From Fragilaria crotonensis (Eukaryota; Bacillariophyta; Fragilariophyceae; Fragilariales; Fragilariaceae): a stretch of DNA of 42,984 nt. Below the pieces are notes generated by a model that was given only the letters and a program-made list of their open reading frames with translations, had not been told where the DNA came from and did no database searches. The position numbers and the translations under genes are program-made. Shown piece after piece: positions 30,458 through 39,176 of the stretch. Position 1 is the stretch's first letter; each line of letters begins with the position of its first letter. The stretch spans positions 1 to 42,984 of the forward strand of contig JAKSYS010000541.1 of the NCBI GenBank assembly GCA_022925895.1, read 5' to 3'.

Positions 30458-31337
30458 ATCAATTCAAGCTGTTCCATTTGCAACGAACCTGATAAATTCC
30501 ACGAACCCTATCAGAACTGCATCGTCTGATGGTGCTGATAAGGTTGATATCAAGGTAGGATGCTACCAACTCGGGTAGCATAGTCTACCGGTAGCGGTCA
30601 AGAACAGAATTGCTAATGCTGGGACGATGCCGCTACTATGCATAAGTTGGAAACCCCTTGTCCAGCTCTCTGTTCATGCTTTAGTAAGAGTATGTGATGC
30701 AAATACCCCTCTAACTTGTTGTTTTGGAGTACAGTCTTCGGTATCAGGTACTCTATATGTATTATATGCATTCGACGATACATAATACTGTACATGTCCT
30801 CCGAGTACAACCCATAAAAAAGAAGCCTACATACGACGAGTAAATGTGTGTGTTACAGTTTTTTCTCTGCGGAGAGGTGCCACTCGACGCGTTGCTCACC
30901 TCCTGCGTACTAACTCGAACCCTGTCAAGAGCAATCCGACGATCCAGTAAACCTGTACCGTGGCCCTACAGTAGATTCAACATGGTACACACAAGTACCA
31001 CGCACCCAACCCACACATACGCTGGATCCCAAATCCCAACAGAGGCAGTACTGTGCACTAGTAGAATACTTCGTACTCGAGTACTGTATGTCTGTCCAGT
31101 ACGTGATGACCGCATCGTACATCGCCTTCAGGACAGAATGAAGCGTCACGCTGTGGGCCATTCCAGTCGTGATGTTTTAGATTTCAAATCAAGCAATCGA
31201 AACGAACTCCAACATCACAATTCGATTTGATACATCATTCGTACCACGAACGCGACCAGTTCATCGAAAACAACTCACTTATTAGCAGGTCGGTATTTCC
31301 TTCTCCACCTTTGGCTCACAACACATCAGTATCTACC
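30458..31337. other. Intergenic region upstream of the first SPEADF-PAS gene
   Basis: Many AGTAC and GTACTG words (30730-31110). A short inverted repeat TTCGT-ACC-ACGAA lies at 31238-31250, about 90 bp before the start codon, and could be a regulatory site. No gene was recognised. Confidence 0.4.
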
Positions 31338-32287
31338 ATGTTATCCAAGGTCGCTGTCAGAGTCGGAAAGTTGGGAAAGCAGGTTTTCTCCACTCGACTG
31401 TACTCCGCGTGGTCTCAGTCTCTCTCTTTTTCTTCCCCTGAAGCTGATTTCTGTCACAGTGCAATCATTCAGGAATTTGAAATATCTTCTCCGTCTTGGT
31501 CTCAATCTCTTTCTTTTGTCTCCCCCGAAGCCGACTTTGCATCCGTAACCGAAACTACGCAAGTCAGTCTTTCCGAGGGTTACCAATGGTCAGGACAATT
31601 GTCATTCACATCCCCCGAAGCCGACTTTTCGGCTGAACCGGCAGCAGCGGACTGGCAGTGGTCCGAACAGTACTCTTTTGCATCACCCGAATCCGATTTT
31701 CAAGCTGCTTCGCTGCCTGAACCTCATCGAGCATTGGATGCGGAATGTGCGTCGGTACCTCAAACCTCGCCGATTCTGGGACTGGCCATATCCAGCCCTG
31801 AATCGGCTATAGGTTTCATGCACGCGCATCATTTGCTCAACCCCCAAGATTTACACAAGCTTCACGAAGTACGCGAAGAACACCGGGGTGAGCATCCTCT
31901 ACCACGAACGTTGGAAGACGCTCTGAACAACTCCGATCCTCGCGCCATTGTTGTTACGGAAGCTCAGGCCCCCTTCCGTATTGTTGATGTGAATGATGCA
32001 TGGGTAGATTTGTGTGGATACTCAGAGAAGAGGTCCGAAATCACTCTTTGAAGATGATTCAGGGTCCCGCTACCCGCAATACCGCCATCAAAACAATGAT
32101 GAATCAACTACTAGCTGGGCAAGAGACCTCATCTCTCCTCACTAACTACACCAAAACTGGACGCAAGTTCTACAACCGCGTGCGCGCCGGACCTCTGTTC
32201 AATGCAAATGAGACGGTCACCCACTTCGTCGGAATTCTTGAGGAAGTGACCGAACAACCAGAGTACTTCCAGGTGGCGCGTCTTTAA
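31338..32287 (+). CDS. SPEADF-repeat PAS (LOV-like) protein A, one frame break
   Basis: Function unknown; about 316 aa after repair. The start is ATG 31338. Residues 1-23 (MLSKVAVRVGKLGKQVFSTR) look like a mitochondrial presequence. Four 15-residue repeats follow at 24-38, 53-67, 83-97 and 107-121, pattern [AQS]-W-S-x-Q-[LY]-S-F-x-S-P-E-[AS]-D-F, then a shorter cap ISSPESA near 141. A linker MHAHHLL leads to a PAS domain (FRIVDVNDAWVDLCGYSE, then MIQGPATRNTA, KTGRKFYNRVRAGPLFN, VTHFVGILEEV). IQGP-T is the LOV/PAS signature, but the flavin-binding cysteine site (NCRFLQ) is SLKMIQ here. The frame breaks at 32024-32029: CAGAGAAGAGG should by its paralogue be CAGAGGAAGAGG, one G missing. The paralogue lies 0.9 kb downstream in the same orientation. 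Confidence 0.8.
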
Positions 32288-33163
32288 TCATTAGAGCACC
32301 CCACCAGGTAAATGGAATCTTGCTAGGGAAAGGCTGGAGTGGAAGTAACAATGTTAGGTAACGAAATGGGGTGCATACTCTCGATTATGCCGCGTAAATG
32401 GTCGGTCATCAGCGCTCGTCTAGATGGGCGCAAGGGTGATCGCTGATCGCATGTGTGAAGAAAAATGAGGCGCATAGGTGACCGAGGAAAGTCCTCTAAT
32501 AGTATGCTACACTCGAAGTACTAGGTTGGCAAATCATTCTACTCCCTGTATGCGAAACAACATCAAGCGAATGTTCGCAAGGCAATTTTAGTATTTTCAA
32601 TCATGCCGCTTGCTGTGCCATCAACACTGTTCTCTGAGTCGGAAGTCGCAACACTGGTGCCTGATGAGAAACTTGTTTTATAGTTGATTGTTGCAAGTAG
32701 GTTGACTATTGACTACTGCTCCGTTACTGCGTTCCATGATGGCCCGGCAATTTCTTACCCTGTATCATCATCTGTCCGACACCTTTATTTGCCGGACTCT
32801 ACCGTTGAAAAATTGTTTACTCCGACTCCGGGTCCGGAGTACCAGTACTGTAGTAGTGCGTAGTGCCATACAGTATGAACGAAACCATGATGTTGGAGTT
32901 CTCATTAGCTTGAGCATCACAGCATCACCTGCGTCTGGTTTGTAAGTGCAGATTTAAATTGTCGTCATGAACGTCATCAAGCTGAATTTGCAGCCAATGA
33001 AAAGGTTTCATCGTACGCACGTTTCGAAGTTTTTCCTCCCCCTGGAGGGGAGCCCTTGTTCTTCACATTTTGACCAGCGGTTTGGTGCTTCTGCGAAAGA
33101 GCACACATTCAGTCCATCAATTTTTCCTTCTCTCACTTTCTTATCAATTTCAAGCCGCCGACC
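32288..33163. other. Spacer between the two SPEADF-PAS genes
   Basis: No gene was recognised. A short hairpin CTCCCC-CTGGA-GGGGAG lies about 110 bp before the second gene. A GTAC patch occurs near 32840-32870. Confidence 0.4.
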
Positions 33164-34210
33164 ATGATATCCGCTGTAGCCAAAAGTGCTTTGAGGAATG
33201 GAAAGAAAGCTTCAGGCTTTCGCTCGTTTACTGCGTGGTCAGGCGAATTGTCCTTCTCGTCACCGGAAGCTGATTTTTACCACACTACCATACATCGAGA
33301 GGGGGAATCACCCGCCCAAGCTTGGTCTCGGTCTTTCTCCTATGCGTCACCCGAAGCTGACTTTTCCTATGTCGTGACCAGCGGCGCCTCCATCTCTAGC
33401 TCGCAACATAAAGAATGGTCTGGAAACTTCTCCTTCGTCTCACCAGAGGCTGATGTTACCTCTTACCCTGACGCCGATACTGAATGGGAATGGACTCAAC
33501 AGTTGACATTTGCCTCGCCTGAATCTGACTTCCAAAATGCCTCCTCTGAACTCGCGTTCCAGGATGAATGGTCCGAACGTCTCTCCTTTGCGTCCCCTGA
33601 ATCAGATTTCCAAATGCAAGCCTTGTTCGTTGCCTCGCCTACTCAAGAAATTATCCAAGACTATTCTTCTGAACTAAACGCTTCTGAAGTAATGCGATTG
33701 GCTATCTCCAGCCCAGAATCAGCTTTGGGATCGCTGCATGCCCATCACCTTCTCCGAGCTGATCAGCTGTATCAACTCCATGAATCGAGAAACGAGAGAA
33801 TTTCCAACCAAGAACCTCTTCCTCAGACCCTCCACGACGCTCTATCCGACGAGCATCGCGCCATTGTCATTACTGAAGCTCATGCGCCCTTCCGCATCGT
33901 AGATGTCAATGATGCCTGGGTTGGCCTCTGTGGCTACACTAAGGAAGAAGCCCGCCAGCGTTCTCTAGCAATGCTTCATGGTCCTGAAACCAACGTGGCA
34001 GCCCTCCGAGCCATGGAGGAGCAGTTGGTCCATGCCGCCGATAAGGAGGCTACAGCACACGTTGTGAACTACACCAAGGTCGGACGCAAATTTTACAATC
34101 AATTGAGAGCTGGACCATTGTATGATGCCAACGGATCGATTACTCATTTTGTGGGTGTCCTTCAAGAAGTGTTTCAAGAACCGGAATACTTCCATGTCGC
34201 TCATGCGTAG
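33164..34210 (+). CDS. SPEADF-repeat PAS (LOV-like) protein B, intact
   Basis: Intact 348-aa paralogue of protein A, same strand. Residues 1-23 (MISAVAKSALRNGKKASGFR) are a predicted mitochondrial presequence. Five repeats lie at 24-38, 53-67, 84-98, 109-123 and 135-149 (WSGELSFSSPEADF, WSRSFSYASPEADF, WSGNFSFVSPEADV, WTQQLTFASPESDF, WSERLSFASPESDF), then the cap ISSPESALG near 171. The PAS domain spans about 240-340 (FRIVDVNDAWVGLCGYTKEE, AMLHGPETN, YTKVGRKFYNQLRAGPLYD, ITHFVGVLQEV). The LOV cysteine is absent (SLAMLHGP). The PAS could bind a small ligand or dimerise; the W/SPE repeats could be docking or phosphorylation motifs (both inference). One more repeat than protein A. Confidence 0.85.
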   Translation: MISAVAKSALRNGKKASGFRSFTAWSGELSFSSPEADFYHTTIHREGESPAQAWSRSFSYASPEADFSYVVTSGASISSSQHKEWSGNFSFVSPEADVTSYPDADTEWEWTQQLTFASPESDFQNASSELAFQDEWSERLSFASPESDFQMQALFVASPTQEIIQDYSSELNASEVMRLAISSPESALGSLHAHHLLRADQLYQLHESRNERISNQEPLPQTLHDALSDEHRAIVITEAHAPFRIVDVNDAWVGLCGYTKEEARQRSLAMLHGPETNVAALRAMEEQLVHAADKEATAHVVNYTKVGRKFYNQLRAGPLYDANGSITHFVGVLQEVFQEPEYFHVAHA

Positions 34211-34551
34211 GAAAGTAATCTGCAGAAGCCTTCAGTTTTGATACTCGGGTTTTGCGTCAGTCAAGTGAGATGCAAGGTGGATAGATGGGTAGAAACAGAT
34301 AGAGTATGTTTTTCCTTTTCTAAGTATGTAGTACCGCTGGGCAAACGTGGGAAGAATGAAAGGGATTGTGGATCGTTTCAGGTACCGCACATTGGTGATT
34401 GGGACTAGGGCGCCTGCCGGGAAGCTTGAAGCCGCACCTGTGCATTGTTTCAGGCATATCCTGCTCTTCCAGCAGTATCGGATCTGAATTCACTGGCGAT
34501 CCACGATCGACTCGCACATCTTGCATCGCATTTTTCATAGCGCATTCGGGT
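34211..34551. other. Convergent intergenic region
   Basis: Lies between the 3' ends of SPEADF-PAS B (plus) and the FkbM methyltransferase (minus). No gene or strong structure was recognised. Confidence 0.4.
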
Positions 34552-35701
34552 TCAATCCTTGAAACAATAATCATCCTTTTCTATGTTGAGTGTGTGCCGC
34601 GCAGTCGGACGCTCCAGATACTTCTTCATGGTATCGATGTTGCACGAGGCTTTAACGTCCAATTGATCAACCATGCTTTGGTGCACCCACAGTGTGTCAC
34701 CGGAATTCACTTTCAGGAGGCGTAGATATTGATACCCATTCCGTGTCAACACTTTTGAAAGAGCATCGGAGGGACGTTCAAGGGTGATAATAGTGATGCG
34801 ATACTTGTCAAAGGGAAATCCTTCCATGACAAGGTCTTCTGCGCCCTCTTTAATTGACACGAAATGATGAAACGTATTTGAGCCGCGAGTAATGAAAACG
34901 ACGGCATCGCTTCTGACGAACGCAAGCTCATGCAACGAAATGTAACGATACGCAACACAATCAACCGCAACTTACCAACGTCTAGCGACAGGTAATCGAT
35001 AAGTGCGGGTGCCTGAAATCGTTCAAGAATCTCCGACAATGCGACAGTATACCTCGGTCTCACATCTTCTGCATCGTTTGCTGTCAATTCCACCTTGTTA
35101 TCAAAATCTTCCCCGACAATACCCCCCTTTGGTGCTTTTTTATTTGGAAATCTGAATTTGACTTGTTGCATTCGTCTTGCGCCGACGACTGCACCAATGA
35201 CGTGACAGTTGCTGCGATGTGCCAATCCCGTCCAGTACGTTGGATTGGGTTCGAGGCACAATCCGGTCCAACCCAAGCGCGTTTCGAGCGCATACGTGTT
35301 GCTAATTTTGACGGGATCGTTGGCGGCCAAATCGACAAAGTATCCACCACGCTTGTGACGCAGGAGAGCCGCCACGACTTCATCCTGGCGGGCCTGGGAA
35401 TACCAAGAAACGTGATGAAAGTAGTCGTTGGAAATGGAGGATGATACTGAATGTGATTGGTGTCGCCGTAAAAAACGTGAACAGGATTCCAACCGTTTCC
35501 TTGGAGACTAGATGGTGTGCATGATGATGCTGCTGCTGCGTTGTGAGACAGATTCGTAGTAGATGCTATCCCCCCCGGCAAGGAATACCTCCACGGAAGT
35601 CCTATAAAAAATGAGATAATGACACCGACCGCGACACCAGCGAGAAAGTATCCCAAACCAACGCGATGGCGGTGTTTCTTCCACAAGGAAGTGGCGTTCA
35701 T
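34552..35701 (-). CDS. FkbM-family methyltransferase, membrane anchored; one intron and one frame break
   Basis: Probably an SAM-dependent O-methyltransferase of glycans or other small substrates. Exon 1 is 35701-34976, the intron 34975-34848, and exon 2 34847-34552. The start MNATSLWKKHRHRVGLGYFL, then AGVAVGVIISFFIGL, is a type II signal anchor, so the catalytic part would face the ER/Golgi lumen. Motifs: SWYSQARQDEVV, GGYFVDLAANDP (SAM-binding loop), NTYALETRLGWTGLCLEPNP, and across the splice LSLDVEGAEDLV, the hallmark of the family. The frame changes by -1 between the anchor part (up to about 35450) and SWYSQARQ (about 35410), so one base is probably missing. The open frame with the catalytic part has no ATG of its own. 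Confidence 0.82.
34848..34975 (-). other. Intron of the FkbM-family gene
   Basis: 128 bp on the minus strand, GTAAGT to TTAAAG, phase 1. Splicing joins GTT-G to AG-GGC and creates V-E-G, completing the conserved DVEGAE motif. Confidence 0.88.
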
Positions 35702-37442
35702 TGCTCAAGGCAATGGAAGCGCTGGGATAATAGGCAAAGTTATTGTTTTTTTTTTAATATTCGTCAGCTTGAATCATGGATCATGGGATCATGGGGTCCA
35801 TAGTAGCAATTAACCCTGCACGACATCGAAGGTTAAAGTGATGAAAGTGTCCTATACGTATGTGCGTATGTAAGGTAAACCACCGGTAAGCAACGATGCT
35901 GTTAATTATCGTATGCGCACCCTATCATATCCATGTGCAGATCTGTCTTTCGTACATACAAATATTTATGTATGAATATCGATAATCCAAACCACTGTGG
36001 TACTACTAGTAGTAGCAATGTATAGTACCGGTAGCACAAGTACTCCGGTATCGTCTTCTGATTACTCGCACTCGTACTACAGTACCATTAGTACTACCGG
36101 TAGTACCTACTAGTAATTAGAAGTACTGTATCAGAAACTACCGTACTACACGTACGTACATGTACGTGAAAAGCAACGCTGCCTGGCGAGTGGCGAGACA
36201 CGACATACTGGTACGAACTCTGTATGCTACCGTAGTGCCGTGCGGAGCCGTATCGTGCCATGTGATGAACACGCTGCTGCTACTGCACCGTAACCCGGTG
36301 TGTTAAACATTCCGTATCGCCCTACATATTTTTCTATTATCCCTATCCCTAAACTGTCGCTCGCATGCACAGTAAAACATTACATCCGTGCTCCAGTAAC
36401 CAGTGCGACACTGCACGACTGGAATCAAAACTCACGTCGATTCAAATCATGTTCATCTCGTTCCTCGAGTTTGTACATTGATTTTCAAACGACGCTCAAC
36501 GCCTCGTTTACGAAAAACAACGCAGCCGTACGCTGCTGACCGTGATTGATATGAGGTGTTCCTCATTGTTCCAAGGAACACTCCCTTCAATCAGACCTCT
36601 CATTTCGGTCGCCCTTCATTTCTTCCCACAATTGTCAATTTTTCATATTTTAGTGTCACTCACCTTTTACTTACTGCACATATTTTTCGCGATGATGATG
36701 ATCGACCATGACGCGTTTTTACCCGCCGTCATGACATCATACATACCGTGCTGTACAAATATACGTAGTGAGTACGACGGTACTCACTACAACAATAACA
36801 CAACACAAACACGGCGACCGGTACAACAGTACCTTTACGCACAACTTCCTCTGCCCGTCGATAGTACGCGCACGTCTGAGTTTACCGTTACTGTACATAA
36901 CGATAAACTAATAGACAGTGCCCACTATACGACACGCGATATTTATACTAGTCAGTCTCTCGCACATACGTGTAGCGATAGAACGACAGATAGTACATGT
37001 ATCGTTATCTGTAGCGGTAGACAGCACTGCGTAGCTGTACCGTTTATAGATGAACTGAGCAGTAGTCAGTGTCGTACTAGACACTTACCTACTGGGGCGT
37101 ACCCGTAACGGTTACGTCCTGGTTCTTGAACCCTATGCCGACCTGCGCGTCGCTAGGTTCCGTTAACCCGAACCATATCATGGTTGCTCGCCAGACCCGT
37201 CCTGGCCCATATCCTGACCGGTCGCCGGGTTCCCTCCCCGAAACTCCGACCTGTCTCAATTTAAATCTGGTGCCTAGCACCGATTTAAATTGCTCTAACC
37301 TGTTCTTTTCATTCCAGCCCTCACCCAATACCAGCAGTACATGTCCCTACTGCTGGGAAAAATTCTCATTCCTTGCGCTCACTTTTTTGCAAAACTGTTC
37401 TCACCCAACTAACACTTCATCCTCAACTTTGCAACACTCACC
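35702..37442. other. Intergenic region, GTAC-rich
   Basis: 35990-36200 is exceptionally dense in GTAC-centred words (AGTACT, GGTAGTACC, ACGTACGTACATGTACGTG). Small palindromes occur to the right, for example CGTAAC-G-GTTACG near 37106. No convincing gene; the open frame at 36542-37108 has no domain. A 36-nt hairpin at 37257-37292 is listed separately. CATTCCAG near 37313 could be a splice acceptor for a leader exon of the downstream gene. Confidence 0.4.
37257..37292. repeat. Near-perfect 36-nt hairpin
   Basis: CAATTTAAATC pairs with GATTTAAATTG, and the inner GGTGC pairs with GCACC around a CTA loop; only one T is bulged. It lies about 150 bp before the first ATG of the C-rich coding stretch, so it could be a leader structure or a protein-binding palindrome. 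Confidence 0.85.
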
Positions 37443-39176
37443 ATGGCCAACCCAGCGCCCACCCGTTCGCCTCCAACCAAGGCCAACCCTCCCTCCGCCC
37501 ATTGTGTGAAACCTACGAAGCACATGGCGAACTACGTCGCCGCCGACGGCGATTTTGCAGCTCCTTTTGATGCACTCAAAATGCTGTTCTACCTTGCAAC
37601 ACTTCAAACATCTATGCTGCAACTTCTAACCACTTCACTAACACTTATCCTACAGCTGGAACTAACACCTTCACGCCCAAGAAGAGCACCAACAAGGCTC
37701 CAGGCGATTTTCAGCGCTCGCACGGCCCTGACTCCTCAACAAGAGTCCGCCGAGATCTCGCGTTTCCTTGCAATCGTCGAGCAAGAACGCGCCCAAGACA
37801 CCAAGACCAGGGTTACCTACGCCTGCGAACCCTCCAACGAAGCAGGATCTACCGAAATGGGTCGCTCCCATTCTATTTCCAACGCAAACGGCGCCACCAA
37901 CGACATCGAAGCCGCCGAACCCAAAAACGACAATGACGACGACGCGCGCAATAACACTCCTCCCACCTCCCTCCCGCGCCAAGAAGACTCCCCACTCGCC
38001 TCCTACGAAAGGCCTATCAAGAAACAACGTGTTAGCTTTGATACCAACGTCGCAATCATCAAGAACAAGCACTACAATGAAGTCGTGAAATGCGACTCTT
38101 TCAAGATCCCGGCTTTCAACGCCGAAGACCTCTCCAACGACAAGAGGGGTACCATTCGAACCGCCTTTGACAGTGCTTTCCAATGCACTTCTCCAATCCG
38201 CAATCCGACGATTACTCGTAGAGAAATCGTCGAAACCGCGAAGCCCATCAAGTTATTCGACGAAAACGCACGTTTCACGACCGTTCTCCCCGAAGACGCT
38301 CTCCCCGAGAATTCTGACGACGCCATCCTCTCCAGCGACGAAAGAGCTCTCGAACAAGACCTCACTGACCTTAATCCGCCAGAAATTGGCGGAGAACGAG
38401 ACGAAACAGTGACGGCAGAAATGGATGACAACCATTCGACAAAACGCAAATTCATGTATGGCGCCGACAACGAGTATACACCCGCGACGCCAGAACATGT
38501 GGTTTTCCCTCCTGGTACTGTTTTACGGCGGTCTCTACGACAGACGAACAGTTCTTCCGCGAGTACTGCCCTTCTACGCCTGGGCACGCTACGCGCTACC
38601 CACACCGCATCAATGCGGTCATACACCGCGGCACAGTGTTCTTCCCTGGGACTCCGCCCAGCACAACCTCCGGCCGCACTCGCGGCATTTCAGTCACCAG
38701 TCTCCCGACGAGAACACCCCGTCCACGGTGACGCCATCAATGGCCCCGGTCACAACGACGGCATTGGTCCGATGTCCGAGCGCGATCCCGGAATCGAAAA
38801 TGCCGTTAACCCCAACTTCAACGACGACATTTGCGAAAATGTCCTTGCTGTAGTTAACATGTCAGCCAATACCTCTATCTACTCGCCTGCGCTGAGTAGT
38901 AGACGTAGCGTGCATTTGTACATGCCTGAACTCACACGTACGTCATGTACCCTCACACTGCCTTCACAGACGGAATCCGAACAAAACCAATGGCAGAAAT
39001 ATTCATCAAGACTCCTCCCCAGGACGAGAAATCGAAATTCCTACGTCGAATTCGCCTACTTGCAAGACTCCCGCGGACACCACCCACGCGTCTGTGGACA
39101 TGCTGACGTCTACGTTTCCAGCACAGCCACACGCAATGTCCGCCTTCCATCGCCCGGACACCAAGATCTACGGTGA
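37443..39176 (+). CDS. Hypothetical, low-complexity protein; possible N-terminal part of an LTR-element polyprotein
   Basis: A 577-codon open frame starting at ATG in a good context (CACCATGG). I do not recognise the product. Visible: a Pro/Thr-rich start, a hydrophobic stretch (residues about 45-70), an acidic Asn/Asp-rich section (KNDNDDDARNN), then KKQRVSFDTNV, and a Ser/Thr-rich remainder. The sense strand is strongly C-rich and G-poor, unlike the host genes to the left but like the downstream Gag region. The last third may be in the wrong frame, because another frame stays open through 38425-38853. It may be the start of a long broken Gag-like gene rather than a host gene. Confidence 0.4.
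   Translation: MANPAPTRSPPTKANPPSAHCVKPTKHMANYVAADGDFAAPFDALKMLFYLATLQTSMLQLLTTSLTLILQLELTPSRPRRAPTRLQAIFSARTALTPQQESAEISRFLAIVEQERAQDTKTRVTYACEPSNEAGSTEMGRSHSISNANGATNDIEAAEPKNDNDDDARNNTPPTSLPRQEDSPLASYERPIKKQRVSFDTNVAIIKNKHYNEVVKCDSFKIPAFNAEDLSNDKRGTIRTAFDSAFQCTSPIRNPTITRREIVETAKPIKLFDENARFTTVLPEDALPENSDDAILSSDERALEQDLTDLNPPEIGGERDETVTAEMDDNHSTKRKFMYGADNEYTPATPEHVVFPPGTVLRRSLRQTNSSSASTALLRLGTLRATHTASMRSYTAAQCSSLGLRPAQPPAALAAFQSPVSRREHPVHGDAINGPGHNDGIGPMSERDPGIENAVNPNFNDDICENVLAVVNMSANTSIYSPALSSRRSVHLYMPELTRTSCTLTLPSQTESEQNQWQKYSSRLLPRTRNRNSYVEFAYLQDSRGHHPRVCGHADVYVSSTATRNVRLPSPGHQDLR

Noticed and set aside
36542-37108. 188-codon open frame with an ATG-like start
   Set aside because: Its composition follows the GTAC-rich intergenic background, with no domain and no paralogue in the window.
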